DNA from: Coenobita brevimanus
Lineage: Eukaryota; Arthropoda; Malacostraca; Decapoda; Coenobitidae
DNA length: 64,000 nt
Reading direction: 5' to 3'
Assembly: GCA_032717465.1 (NCBI GenBank)
Contig: CM064681.1
Span: 12,344,235-12,408,234, forward strand
Both the position numbers and the translations under genes were made by a program. Shown here piece after piece: positions 9,851-21,865 of the stretch. The notes under the pieces were generated by a model, which saw only the letters and a program-made list of their open reading frames with translations, was not told the DNA's origin and ran no database searches. How positions within the stretch are numbered: position 1 is the stretch's first letter; every line of letters begins with the position of its first letter.

Positions 9851-10862
9851 CTACCTTATCCTGTTTATTTTTTATTTTTAGCATAATAAAAATGTCTTTC
9901 TGCATTAAATCCCTCCAAATAGCTGTTAATACACCTCTGTGATCAGACAGGCGAGTAAAAATACACGCGAAGATAATTATGGACGACTAGTGCGGTATGT
10001 CACTGGGTAGCTAGCTACATGTCAGTTACTATGGCGACTGGCTCCCACATGCAAACAACCGTGAAATGAAATAACGTTTTATGCACCCTACACTCAATTA
10101 AAAGGTGTCTCAGTGGATATCAGTGATTTGAATAACCACTTGATTTGACTGATGTAGTAATTAAGAATTGAAGTGGTGGTACAGTATTTAACAAAGAGAA
10201 AATAAATTAATGACAATTGTCGTATTCCTAAGAACAGAAATTGACGGTTAGGAATGGTTAATTGTGAAAATTTCATATTCACAGACAAAATACATCAATA
10301 ACACTACTGGTCAACAAAGTTTCTGTGGAGAATTATGAGGGGGAAGTATCATCTGGATTACGACTGAGTAACAAATCGGTGTAAATACAGCTGATACAGC
10401 CCTCCAGTCTTTTTGGGAGTTATCATTCAGGTATTAAGCAAAAAAGCGAGAATTGGCTTGTCGGCCTTGAACCACTTTGCATTCATTCCCATTTATTGTT
10501 GTATGGCATGTTTTGTCATTGAGGTAGTTTAGCTGACCAATTAACCACAATCAAGCACGATCAAGGTTTGACTACTGGAGCAGACTGGTGTTTACGCTTG
10601 ACACCACCAGTGACACATGCATCTTTCTTAGAAGCCATACCTAGGGTTAAATGTATGTCAAATGAGATAAGAACGGGACAAAATACAGGGATCACCACCA
10701 AGACATGCAATGTAGGCAATCCAAGTGAGCACACGCTAGACTCAAGACTATCTGTGGCCGTCCGGTAAATGAGTCTGGCATGCGCGGGTATTTCAAGTGA
10801 CGTCTCATAATTTTGTCCGGATTAAAAGAGGTGCCAGACCATCCGATGCCGGAATAGTTGTG
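9851..10862. other. No recognisable gene
   Basis: Mixed-composition sequence with only short chance frames. I see no repeat unit, no TIR and no splice-bounded exon. Confidence 0.5.
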
Positions 10863-10863
10863 T

Positions 10864-10922
<59 letters not shown>
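10864..10922. repeat. Compound (GT)n(GA)n microsatellite
   Basis: About 15 GT units pass directly into about 14 GA units. Confidence 0.97.
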
Positions 10923-10925
<3 letters not shown>

Positions 10926-11031
10926 GGGAAGAGGGCAAAGAAATGGCAGGGGACAGGTGGATTTAAGGCGTATGGCTAAAAAGATAGATAAACGTAGATA
11001 TATTTACACTTAACTATAATACATACATACA

Positions 11032-11142
<111 letters not shown>

Positions 11143-11196
11143 ACATTTATTTTTGTATTTTTGAATTAGTTGAAGTACAGACAAGGTTGGACTTAC

Positions 11197-11310
11197 TGAT
11201 TTGATGCCATGTGTCATTTCACAGTAGGAGAGTGGCAGGAGCATGATAATGGTGGATATGATGCAGGGCAGCCGTAGGATCAAGGTCCGGTCCACTAGCT
11301 GCGTCTTCAG
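11197..11310 (-). CDS. TRPA-family cation channel, exon D (TM3)
   Basis: A 114-bp exon encoding 38 residues, beginning [16 protein letters not shown] and ending THGIKS, in phase 0 at both ends. On the minus strand the acceptor is TGTTCTCAG before 11310 and the donor is GTAAGT at 11196-11191. The hydrophobic run [14 protein letters not shown] fits the third membrane span. The acceptor phase matches exon C (25592-25814), which ends in phase 0 with VFKYQR. TRPA channels are ankyrin-repeat, six-span cation channels of the plasma membrane used in heat, irritant and mechanical sensing. No later exon (TM4 to pore) was found between here and position 1, so the next intron exceeds 11 kb. Subtype (TRPA1, painless, pyrexia or other) cannot be decided. 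Confidence 0.82.
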
Positions 11311-11534
11311 CTGAGAACACCACCACAATAGATGATATTAGTATACTCCATTTTTACTCCACGAACAGACATCACAATTGTACTCCTGCAAGCAAGAGTT
11401 CATCGCCGGTCACCTACCAACATGTGTCGTGATTTTGTTAAAATCTCCGAATGTCAAAGAGTATAGCCTTTCCTCCTTTGTGTCCATTAATAGTTTCTTT
11501 CACAAAGACGAATGTTAATCCTGAGAGCACACTG

Positions 11535-11590
11535 ATTAATAATAATAATAATAATAATAATAAAATTATAATTATTATTATTATTGTTCT
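11535..11590. repeat. (AAT)n followed by (ATT)n
   Basis: About nine AAT units, a short AT-rich gap, then about five ATT units. The two halves are complementary and could fold back. Confidence 0.9.
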
Positions 11591-13065
11591 AATCACTGTC
11601 TATGTATACTTAGACTGTGATTTTAATATTCATTTGTTTATCATATTTTACCAGTTTTGCCATCAAACAGGGAACAGACCAACCACCACCCCCAGTCAAT
11701 AGCCACTACTTTGCCACAGCTGCTAAATGAGTGTCCTTCGACACATTTATTCCTACAACTCAGGCAGCACAGTGACCCTTTGGCAAAGAAGAGTACAAAG
11801 AATTTCATGCTTACCAATTTATTTCTCATATTACCTTAGTTTTATCCTGCATATTACTTTTACCTGTTTAATGTCGAGAGAGATTGCACAATGACACAGA
11901 AGTGGATATTATTATGTAAGTGGTTACGGATAAGGTATAACGAAAGGTCCGATGAAAACGGCACTTTGCTTGAGGTGGATATCCCCCAAACCTGGCGTTA
12001 CAATTATTCTTATTACTGAATAGTTTTTAATAGCTTCTTGGAACTGACTCAAGAACAAATGGGATGATCAGAAATCATTTCTAAAATATTTAATAATTAA
12101 AGAGAATGCAGGAAGATGTAAGCAAGTTTCCAATAAAATGTGGTTATTCATGGAATATCTGAAACATGTGATCAGCAATCATACCACATTACAAGTATAA
12201 TCAGCAACAATACAGAGGAGTCAGGAACATTATATCATTATTATATTCTTCACATGTTTGTTCGCACCCTCGAACTCTACATATCACGACAGTATCTGTC
12301 GGAGATGGTTTAGGGAGCAGTTACGATTATTGGAGAAGTTATGGATTTGAAGAATACACATATCAATCCCTTCTGGCAGCACATTCTTTATTCATGCTTG
12401 CTATTTGCCAGACGACTAAACTCACAACCAAAATTAATTACTTTTTGATCTGTGAGGCCACTAGCCTCGAGGCCATTGGCACAGCCATTAGCCATGATTG
12501 ATGGGCTTTAGGTATTTGATCCCCTGCCTGGGCTCGGGGTTGTGTGGGCAGGTGGGGCCTGTGGGACAAGGGACTGAATAGAGGGGCTGCCAGAAATCAA
12601 CCTATGTGGAAACCCGCCATGACCAAGGTCGCGACATGCAGGCATGTTAAAGCCTTTGTAAGTGAATGAAGGACTGAATGAGTTGGAAGGATAAGATATA
12701 ACCTTCATGAACCCTTTTGCCAGCATGGCATACTCCCAATGTCAACAAAATCATACCGGAATTATAAGCACAAAATGAAAAATGTCATCACATAGGTTAG
12801 TACTGGGGAGGTGCTATGAGTCAAATGCACAAATGAAGGAGTTTTCTCGCACCTCTCCTTTAATATTTATTTCTTCATATATGACGTTAATCATCTTGGA
12901 TGTTATTTACGGTATACTGATATTTAAATAAAAGACATACAAGTGGATATTAAGATACACTGCCAAGACAAATCGCCAAAAAGTGGTATTAAGAAACTTC
13001 CTGAGCTGGCGAGAATATGAGCCTTCTTTGTCATCTTGTCACATTCCCTTAGGTCGCATCCACAC
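11591..13065. other. No recognisable gene
   Basis: Intronic sequence in the TRPA sense. Chance frames only (for example 12508-12726 minus). The 12470-12680 part is somewhat GC-rich and could be an old repeat, but I could not match it to another copy in the window. Confidence 0.5.
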
Positions 13066-13995
13066 TAAAGCCTCTGTCACACATTCACGGATGAAATGGC
13101 GGATGAAGCCGGATGAGAAATTTCGGCCACCCGAGGTGATCCAGCGTATCAAGATGCTGTGACGTCAATGAAGCCGGTCTGAGCACGGCAGGCAAATGGT
13201 AAATTAGGGTCTCTTCCCGGCAGACCGCGGTTGCTAGTCAGTCCTTGCCGGAGATGTTCCCGGTGTATGTGTGGATGGCACCGGACTAATGCCAAAACAT
13301 ACGGAGGAAGATGGATTTACACGGTGCCTAGAAGGACCTAGACGATCTCCAGGTGGTCTTTTCCGATTGTCGCCGGACTGTAGTCAGTGCTGCCTCACAG
13401 TGCATATAAAAGAACACCGCAGAGACTGTTCCTCATTCTGCTACTTACTTTGGAGAGTGAACATCAACAGACAAGATGTATATTTCTTCAAAGCATGCTG
13501 AATTACTACAACTGCAGTTGGCTACAGCTGAAATGGACCTACTGGCAGTGAAAATGATTGTGTTAACACAGAGCCAAGAAGAAGAACAGAGAAGAAAAAG
13601 AAGACAAAGGAGGAAACGCCTGTGGGTTAAACCTTGGCTTCTCAGAAGGCCCTTGTATGGCCAATATGAGAAGTTGATGAATGAAATTATGACTCTCGGA
13701 TGGCCCCAGTCTCTACACAGCGCACACGGACATTTTTAGTGGGTTCACGGAGGCTCCCGCCAACTCCCAGCATCAACACAGATCGTTTTCTTCAGAGAGA
13801 TCTGGGAAGAAAAAATGAACACTACTCATTTTTTTTTTTTTTCACTCGTCCAGCTTGACAATGCAGGATGACCAAGGATGCAGCCGGACGTCAGGCCGGC
13901 TTCTGTACGGTGCTCAGGGATCTCCACGGATGATGGCAGACCAGTCCTCTGGCTTCAACAGGTGTTTCATCTGTGAATGTGTGACCTAGGCTTAA
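13066..13995 (+). mobile_element. PIF/Harbinger element with TAA target duplication
   Basis: The element occupies 13069-13992 (924 bp). Its ends form imperfect inverted repeats of about 40 bp: the left end starts AGCCTCTGTCACACATTCAC and the right end, read in reverse complement, starts AGCCTAGGTCACACATTCAC. Both are flanked by TAA (13066-13068 and 13993-13995). A 3-bp TAA/TTA duplication is typical of PIF/Harbinger. It is too short to carry a whole transposase and is an internally deleted, non-autonomous copy. Confidence 0.85.
13476..13739 (+). pseudogene. PIF/Harbinger transposase N-terminal remnant
   Basis: An 87-residue frame within the Harbinger element. It has a very basic stretch (RRKRRQRRKR) followed by LWVKPWLLRRPLYGQYEKL, which resembles the N-terminal region of Harbinger nuclease proteins (ALP1-like). 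The catalytic DDE domain that should follow is missing, consistent with an internal deletion. The product would be non-functional. Confidence 0.65.
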
Positions 13996-14202
13996 ATGCT
14001 TGCTAGCGTGGGCTGTTGCGCGCGAGATTTTTACATCACTGTATCACATACAAGTAACTCCACTGAACGTGGGCGGATGTGGCAAGAGCTTCAGTGGGTT
14101 ACAGTGATGTAGAACCTCTGCTCCCACTGACAACCAGTTGGTGTGAACGAGCCATTAGTCTAGTTACACTCTTACAAGAGCTGCCAAATTTGCGCCAACC
14201 GG

Positions 14203-14236
14203 TGCACACACACACATACACACACACACTCACACA

Positions 14237-14331
<95 letters not shown>
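14203..14331. repeat. (CA)n microsatellite at the 3' end of an RTE LINE
   Basis: About 130 bp of CA repeats with a few interruptions, ending directly at the TATC-repeat tail of the minus-strand LINE. A shorter (CA)n (17503-17521) lies at the opposite end of that LINE, so the LINE probably landed in a CA tract. Confidence 0.97.
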
Positions 14332-14333
<2 letters not shown>

Positions 14334-17300
14334 TCTATCTATCTATAGCCCGACGCCCTAATCCCGCAAAGGGTGGCCGCAGACAAAACGCCTCCAAGTT
14401 GCTCTGTCACCCACCATTCGACTACCCTCCCCCCAAATCACCCCCCCCTCCCTCATATACCTCTCAACTCCATCCCTCCACCTCATCCTCGGTCTACCTC
14501 TCCCTCTCCCTCCCTCCACCTCACCTACATACACCCTCTTAGTCAGTCTTTCATTCTCCATTCTCTTCACATGTCCAAACCACCTCAGTGTAATTCTCCT
14601 AATCTTCTCAACCACATCCACATCCACCCCACAGCGTTCCTTCACTTCTTCATTCGTCAACCTGTCCCTCCACGTCACTCCACATGCTCCTCTCAAGTTA
14701 CTCATTTCCACTGCTCTCACTTTTGACTTGTTCCCCCCTTGCAAGGTCCATGCCTCGCTTCCATACGTCAGGGTAGGGATCACAATACTATCATGCAGTG
14801 ACTTCTTAACTTCCATACTCACCTCCCTATTTCTCATCACTGCTTTCAGTGTACCAACAACCTTCCTTCCCTGCTGTACCCTTTCACGCACTTCATACCC
14901 CAAAGTTCCATCCTTACTCATCACACTACCCAAGTACTTGAATGCACTCACATTCTCCATATCCTCACCATCCAACCTCACTGCACACTCTGTGACTTCA
15001 ATCCTCTCAAACACCATAACTTTACTTTTGTTTACATTAACTTTCAGCTTCCTCCTCCTACACACTGTCCCAAATTCATTCACCAAACCTTGCAACTCCC
15101 ATTCATCTTCACTCAACAGTACTGTATCATCAGCAAACAGCATCACCGGAAGCTTCCAAATCTCACCCTCATTCAATAGAGCCACCCCCACATCCACTGC
15201 CCTACCCTGCACCTCCTTTACAACCCCATCCATGTATATATTAAACAGCCATGGGGACATCACACAACCCTGTTTCAGTCCCACATTGAGATCAAAGAAC
15301 TCACTCAGCTCACCATCCACTCGCACCATAACCCTAGCTCCCTCGTACATACTCCTCACAGCACTCAACAATTTCCCCTCCACTCCATATATTCTAAATT
15401 CCTTCCACATACCTTGCCTATCTCTTCTGTCATAAGCTTTCTCCAAGTCCATGAAGGCAGCATACTCTTTCCTTCCCTTCTCTAGATACTTCTCCACTAA
15501 ACATCTTAGAACAAATATCTGATCTACACACCCTTTTCCCTTCCTGAATCCCCCTTGTCATATGCCTAACCCTATCAATGAGTATTCTACCATATATTTT
15601 ACCAGTCACACTAAGTAGGCAAATACCCCTATGGTTACCACATACTTCTCTCTCTCCTTTTCCTTTGTATAAAGGAACAATTATACCTGATTTCCAGTCC
15701 TCTGGAACCCTTCCCTCTTCCAAAGCCAATCTACACAACTTCCATATCCACTCCACAACAATCTCACCCCCATACCTAAGCATTTCACCACACACTCCAT
15801 CAATTCCTGGGGCCTTTCCCAACTTAATATTCTTCATCGCTTCCACTACTTCCTCCCTACTGATCTCTTCCTCCCTCCTCTCATCTCTTCTTCTCCCAGC
15901 CATTCCCCAACCACTTATACTCGCACTGCTCTCACTCTTCACATTCAACAAATCCTCAAAATGCTCCTTCCATCTCCTCAGTTTCTCTCTCTTCTCTACC
16001 AACAATCTATTATTCCTATCTTTCACTTCCCTACTATTTCCCCTTTCACACTGCCTTACTTTCTTTACCTCCTTCCAAAACAATTTCTTACTCTCCCTCC
16101 ATTTCACACTCAGATTCCTCACAAACTCCTCATCCACTTTCTTTTACTCTCCTTCACCAGTCTCTTAACCTCCCTTCTCCTGCTCCCATATACCTCTCTC
16201 TTCTCTCTCTCATCTTCTCCCCTACCTCTATTCGCTAACCATTCACTATATGCCTTCTTCTTTTGTTCCACAGCTCGTTTCATCTCATCATTCCACCATG
16301 CTGTCCCTTGCACACCCTTGCATCTCCTCCTCACTCCATAAACCGCCTCACACGCTGCGCCTATCTCTTCCGTGAATATCTTACATACGTCTTCCACCCG
16401 TTCCATCTGCTCTAACTCATACCTTCCCAGTCTTTCTTCCACTATGCTCTTATACTCTGTCATTTTCTCACTATCTTGCAATTTCTCCACTCTTCTCACA
16501 GGAGTTGCTTCCTCCTGTCTTCCCCTTCGTCTCCTCAACCACTTTCTTTGCAGCTCTACCTTGGCCATCACTAAGTGATGGTCCGAGACTCCATTCCCCC
16601 ACCCTCTCCACACTCTTGCATCCAACACTTGTCTTCTCATTCGCTCATCCACACACACGTAGTTTATCATTGCCTTTCGTTCAACAAGTTCACCATCCAT
16701 CCTCCTCATTACTCTCCATGTATACCGGTGGATCATCTTCTGCCGAAAGTAGGTGTTGGCTATTGCCAACCCCTTACAAGCACAGATGTCCACCGAAGCA
16801 CTTCCATTCCCATCTACGTCAGCTGGCACACCCCACTGACCAACCACTCCATCCACTCATACATTCCCAACTTTGCCATTCATGTCTCCAATCAACAGCA
16901 CTCTCTCGCTCCTCTCAAACTTGTCCATACACGCTTCTATACTCGCCCAAAACTCATCTTTCACCCTTGCCACTCGATCCTCTGTCAGGGCATACACACA
17001 TACAATCACCCACGCTTGTATACCTACTTTCATCCTCACCCATACAATCCTTGCACCCACTGTTCCATACTCTCTTATATTCTCCTTCCACTTCTTGCTT
17101 ATCATCAGACATACTCCCTCTCTTGCCCTCTCATTTTCATTGACTCCCGCACATATACCTAAACCATATTCCCATTCTCTCACCCTTTCACCTTACCATT
17201 TAGTTTCAGTCAATCCACATATATCCACTTTTGCATCCTCAAGCACCTGAACAATCTCTCTCTCTTTCACTTCATCATTCACTCCTCTCACATTCCACGT

Positions 17301-17490
17301 TCCCACCCTGAGAATATCCTTCGTCCATTCCTTAGTCGTAAACGTTTGGTCCGTCCGGGTCCGAGGCGCTTTGTTCGCTTTTTTAGTTAGTTCTTTTTAC
17401 GGGGTGGGGCACTAACCCACCACCACCCCTTTTAGTCGCCTCATACGACAAGCAGGGGTACTGGGGGAGTATTCTTGAAGCCCCCCTTCC
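14332..17490 (-). mobile_element. RTE-clade LINE, near full length (copy R1)
   Basis: A non-LTR retrotransposon on the minus strand, about 3.15 kb. Its 3' end is a (TAGA)n tail (14332-14346 on the plus strand). Its 5' region holds the box GGCGACTAAAAGGGG (rc of about 17427-17441), shared with the other RTE family at 39.2 kb. It encodes one polyprotein, endonuclease then reverse transcriptase. A near-identical inverted copy starts at 62280. Confidence 0.88.
14358..17183 (-). pseudogene. RTE endonuclease-reverse transcriptase gene, broken
   Basis: Read from 17183 downwards. The apurinic-type endonuclease occupies 17183-16857 and 16856-16119 (VLLIGDMNGKVGNV; VSDHHLVMAKVEL). The reverse transcriptase occupies 16137-15430 (GKAPGIDGVCGEMLRYGG, GIIVPLYKGKGE) and 15497-14358 (AFMDLEKAYDR, LKQGCVMSPWLFNIYMDGV, LFADDTVLLSEDE). 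The C-terminal end has LRWFGHVKRM and GRGRGRPRMRWRDGV, typical of the RTE clade. The endonuclease is split by one in-frame TGA at 16857; two frameshifts follow. The protein would nick target DNA and copy the element's RNA into it. The copy is inactive but only lightly decayed. Frames on the plus strand here are antisense shadows. Confidence 0.9.
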
Positions 17491-17607
17491 CCCAAAGGGG
17501 ACACACACACACACACACACACTGAGAAAAACATTAAACTCGTCTTGCTGTCGAGAGCATGGATGTAACTATAGTAACTATAATACTTGAACAAGTCTGA
17601 ATGTAGA

Positions 17608-18085
17608 AGACTAAGTAGACTAAGTCAAAGGCTTTTCGTCTCATTAACTCTCCTCCTCTTTCTGTCTCCCTTCAACCTCTGTCTCTTCGCCGCACTGTTG
17701 CATCTTTATCTCTTTTCTATCGCTACTTTAATGGTCACTGCTCCTCTGAACTGTCTGCATGCATTCCTCCACCTCTATGACGGGCCCGTAGCACCCGTCT
17801 GGCAGCAAACTCTCATCCCTTTTCTGTCCAACTCTCTAATGCAAGAGTTAACCGTTACTTCCTGTCTTTCATTTATGTAACAGGTCAGCTCTGGAACTGT
17901 CTCCCTCTGTCTGTATTTCCTGCTGCCTATGATCTCCAGTCTTTCAAACGCAGTGTGTCCAGGCATCTCAAAATGATCGGATCTTGAATTTGGCTCTCTA
18001 TTGTATTTTGTTTTTCTCTTGGAGGGAACTGTTACTGCGGGCTCATGGCCTTTGGTTCCTTCTTTCTCGCATTAAAAAAAAAAAG
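17608..18085 (+). mobile_element. Jockey-superfamily LINE, 3' fragment
   Basis: 5'-truncated copy in plus orientation, from the segment equivalent to the FRLINSPPLTDSLQ part to the poly(A) end (GCATTAAAAAAAAAAAA at about 18071). It matches, in inverted orientation, the 3' end of the large minus-strand copy beginning near 18511. The encoded fragment (FYRYFNGHCSSELS sense) is the C-terminal part of the reverse transcriptase protein. It is non-functional. Confidence 0.85.
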
Positions 18086-18191
18086 TAGATTTTACTACAG
18101 GCTGAGCAACTAAGCATGGTGTGGAGGGTGAAAAACTAACATTTTTCTGTCCATCATCCAATGTTTCTCTCCCATCTGGAGCCTATACTCA

Positions 18192-18422
18192 TTTTTTTTT
18201 TTTCCGAGGCGAAGATGCACTTGATAGGTTGATGATGATTGGCTGAATGCAACATGTATCTGAGGGAGACTTTTGTGTTAGTAAATAAGCTTCAATTCAC
18301 ATTACCTGGTAGTTATTTGAAATACAACTATGTTATTCGGACATGTTGCATTCAGCCAGTTATCACCAACATGTCGAGTACATCTTCGCCTGGATTTACA
18401 AAAAAAAAAAAAAAAAAAAAAA
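18192..18422. repeat. Foldback inverted repeat with T and A runs at its ends
   Basis: The arm 18207-18257 (GAGGCGAAGATG ... GGCTGAATGCAACATGT) is inverted at 18341-18393 (ACATGTTGCATTCAGCC ... CATCTTCGCC), with about 83 bp between. The arms extend outward into a T run (18192-18203) and an A run (18400-18422), so they are complementary too. This looks like a small foldback or MITE-like element of about 190-230 bp. No target duplication was identified. Confidence 0.75.
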
Positions 18423-18489
18423 GTGTAGTTGCCCTAGGGCAGCGTTTCTTAACCTGGGGTGCTAGCACCCCCAGGGGTACTGAAATCAA

Positions 18490-21400
18490 TTTTTTTTTTT
18501 TTTTTTTTTTAATGCGAGGAAGAAGGAACCAAAGGCCATGGCCCGCAGTAACAGTTCCCTCCAAGAGAAAAACAAAATAAAATAGAGAGCCAAATTCAAG
18601 ATCCGATCATTTTGAGATGCCTGGACACACTGCGTTTGAAAGACTGGAGATCATAGGTAGCAGGAATGCAGATAGAGGGAGACAGTTCCAGAGCAGACCT
18701 GTTGTATAAATGAAAGACTGGGAGTAACGGTTAACTCTTGCATTAGAGAGTTGGACAGAAAAGGGATGAGAGTTTGCTGCCAGACGGGTGCTACGCACCC
18801 GTCGTAGAGGTGGAGGAATGCAAACAGACAGTTCAGAGGAGCAGTGACCATTAAAGTAGCGATAGAAAAGAGATAAAGATGCAACAGTGCGGCGAAGAGA
18901 CAGAGGTTGAAGGGAGTCAGTAAGAGGAGGAGAGTTAATGAGACGAAAAGCCTTTGACTCCACCCTATTGAGAAGAGCTGTATGTGGGGAGCCTCCCCAC
19001 ACATGAGAGTTGTACTCCACACAGGGGCGGATAAAACCCCTGTATAGAGTCAACAATTGTGCAGGGGTAAAGAAAGAGCGGAGTCGGCTTAGCACACCCA
19101 ATCTCTTGGAAGCAGATTTTACAAGAGATGTAATATGGTCTTTCCAAGATAAGTCCCGAGTAAATGAAACCCCAAGCATGTTCAAGGATGATGCAGGATT
19201 AAGCTGAATATTATTAAACATTAATGGGTTTACCTGTGGAAGATTTTGTCGGGTTGATAGGTGTAAGAACTGAGTCTTAGATGCATTAAAGACAACCATA
19301 TTATTTTTACCCCAGTCAGCGATACGAGCCAAGTCAGACATTAGGTGTGCCATAGCCTCATCCCTTGTTTGTTGAAGTAACTGTTGAGATGGGCGTTGCG
19401 GGAACCGAATGGAAAGGTGAAGGGTGGAGTCATCAGCGAATGAGTGGATAGGGTTAGATGTACAGCTTAGAAGATCATTGATGAATAAAAGGAAGAGAGT
19501 TGGTGATAGGACAGAGCCCTGAGGAACACCACTGTTGATAGATCTAGGAGAAGAACGATGGCCGTCTACAACAGCGGCTATAGATCGACCAGAAAGGAAG
19601 CTAGCGATGAAGGCACAGATAGAAGGATAGAAACCGTAGGAGGGCAGTTTGGAAATTAAAGATTTATGCCAGACTCGATCGAAAGCCTTTGAGATGTCAA
19701 GTGCAATGGCAAAGCTTTCGCCAAAGTCCCAAGGAGGATGACCAGGAGTCTGAAAGGTAGGTGAGAAGATCGCCAGTGGAGCGTCCCTGACGGAACCCAT
19801 ACTGACGATCGGAAAGAAGGTTGTGATAGGAAAGATGCCTTAAAATTTTTCTATTAAGAATTGACTCGAAAACTTTTGAAATACAGGACGTTAAAGCAAT
19901 TGGACGATAGTTGGAGGGTTGGGAGTGGTCACCCCTCTTTGGGACTGGCTGAATGAGAGCAAACTTCCAGCAAGAAGGAAAGGTACAAGTTGACAGACAA
20001 AGGTGAAAGAGTTTGCCTAGGCAGGGTGTAAGCACAGAAGCACAGTTCTTGAGAACAACAGGAGGGACCCCATCAGGCCCATATGCCTTGTTAGTACTGA
20101 GGCCAGTGATGGCAGAAAATACATCAACTGAAGAAATTTTAATGTCAGCCATGAGGAAGTCAGAGGGGAGAAGTGATGGAGGAACAGCACCGGAATCGTC
20201 TAAGGTGGAATTGGAGGAGAAAGTCTGTGCGAAGAGATCTGCCTTATCAGTAGAAGAAATAGCTACAGAACCATCAGAGTAGAAAAGAGGAGGGAAGGAT
20301 GATGAGGTAAAGTTGTTAGAAAGATTTTGGCAAGGTGCCAGAAGGAGCGGGAAGAATTCGAGTTGGAGAGTTGAGAGCATTTAGTATGGATGAAATTATT
20401 TTTAGTAGAGCGAAGAACAGACTTAGCACGATTCTGGGCAGAAACGTAAAGATGATGTGATTCAGGGGTGGGTTGGCTCCGGTACCTTTTGTAGGCCTTC
20501 TCCTTGTTGCGGACAGCATTAGAACAAGCGTGATTAAACCAAGGCTTTCTTGCGTTAGTCAAAGGATATGAGAAAAGAATGTATGCTTCCATGCCCGAGA
20601 GAATAACCTCCGTAATGCGCAAGGCACACTCAGATGGCTCACGGCCATGGAAGCAATAATCATTCCAGGGAAAATCAAAGAAGTACTGCCTGAGGGCCTC
20701 CCAGTTCGCGGCTCCAAAATGCCACAGATGACGTTTCCCTGGAGGGTCCACAGGCCGTACCGGAGTGATAGGACAGGTTAAGGTAATAAGGTTGTGATCG
20801 GAGGAGCCCAACGGAGAGAAAAGATTAACAGAGTAAGTAGAAGGATTAGTTGTGAGGAAGAGGTCAAGTATGTTGGAGCTCTCTCCAAGGCGGTCAGGGA
20901 TACGGGTAGGGTGCTGTACAAGCTGCTCTAGGTCATTAAGGATAGAAAAGATGTAGGCTTGTTCACCAGGTTGATCCGTAAAAGGAGAGGAGAGCCAAAG
21001 GTGGTGGTGGACATTGAAATCTCCAAGAATGGAGATTTCAGAGAAAGGAGAAATGGACAGAATGTGTTCCATCGTAGAAGTAAGATAGTCGAAGAATTTT
21101 TGATAGTCAGTAGAATTAGGGGATAAGTAAACAGCACAGATATATTTAGTCAGAGAATGACAGGAAAGCCGAAGCCAGAGTGTGGAGAATTCAGAAGAAT
21201 CAAGTTCAGGAACACGAGAGCAAGATAAATCGTTGCGTATGTATACACAACAGCCACCTTTGGCTTTGAAATGAGTATAGAGAAAGTAGGAGGATACAGA
21301 AAAGGGTTTGCTGTCGGTTGCCTCAGACAGCTGAGTCTCCGTCAGAAAAAGAAGGTGAGGTTTAGAGGAGGAGAGGTGGTGCTCAACAGAGCGAAAGTTA

Positions 21401-21800
21401 GATGAAAGGCCGCGAATGTTGCAGAAATGAAGAAGAAGAGAGTCAGACAGTGGTTCCAGGCACCTCGAGTCGTCACCGGGAGAGGGGCAGATGGCGGGGG
21501 CATTTATGGTCCCCCCCCCTGGGGACTCCGAGGCTTGATTAGTAGACGCCATTTTTGTTGATTTTTGAATAGGAAGTGTAGTGTGTACTGTGCATGTAGT
21601 TTGGTGAAGATAGTTAGAGAAATTTGTACTGGAGAGCATGCTGGCCTACTCTCTGTGTAACTGAGACACTGAAAAAGTTCAGCAAAGGGGGATGGTCAGG
21701 AACTAGTCCTGAGGGCTGATGAAACGGGAGCTCCAGCACTCCCTGTCATCAGCTTTCCATCCACCTCGGGAGTACTGCCCTGCTCGACTGGTGCTACAGT
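18490..21800 (-). mobile_element. Jockey-superfamily LINE, near full length
   Basis: Minus-strand LINE of about 3.3 kb inserted inside the hAT element. Its 3' end is a poly(A) tail (T run at 18490-18510 on the plus strand). It is followed in reverse by C-terminal, reverse transcriptase and endonuclease coding regions. The 5' boundary near 21.8 kb is approximate. Confidence 0.85.
18607..21639 (-). pseudogene. Jockey-like endonuclease-reverse transcriptase gene, frameshifted
   Basis: From 21639 to 20263 a 458-residue frame encodes the endonuclease: [14 protein letters not shown] near the start, [19 protein letters not shown] and SSDHNLITL. Minus 20380-19697 encodes the front of the reverse transcriptase (AYGPDGVPPVVLKNC; SNYRPIALTSCISKVFE). 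Minus 19800-18607 continues with ALDISKAFDRVWH, SGVPQGSVLSPTLFLLFINDL, SFADDSTLH and the C-terminal LYRGFIRPCVEYNSHVWGG. The three frames differ, so two frameshifts break what should be one protein. Catalytic boxes are otherwise well kept, suggesting a relatively young insertion. Jockey/CR1-group placement is by motif resemblance. Confidence 0.88.
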
Positions 21801-21865
21801 CTGCTGCATTATTGGTTTTTCTTATTGATTTTGCTTAGTATTGGCATCGTTTCATTTCGTTTCGT

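Noticed and set aside
14079..14348. Frames made of alternating His-Thr or Cys-Val
   Set aside because: Translations of CA/GT microsatellites. The same applies at 26507-26807, 33404-33766 and 54138-54386.
14373..17250. Plus-strand frames opposite RTE copy R1
   Set aside because: Antisense shadows of the LINE reverse transcriptase gene, Ser/Pro/Leu-rich without domains. The same applies to frames opposite copies R5 and R6.
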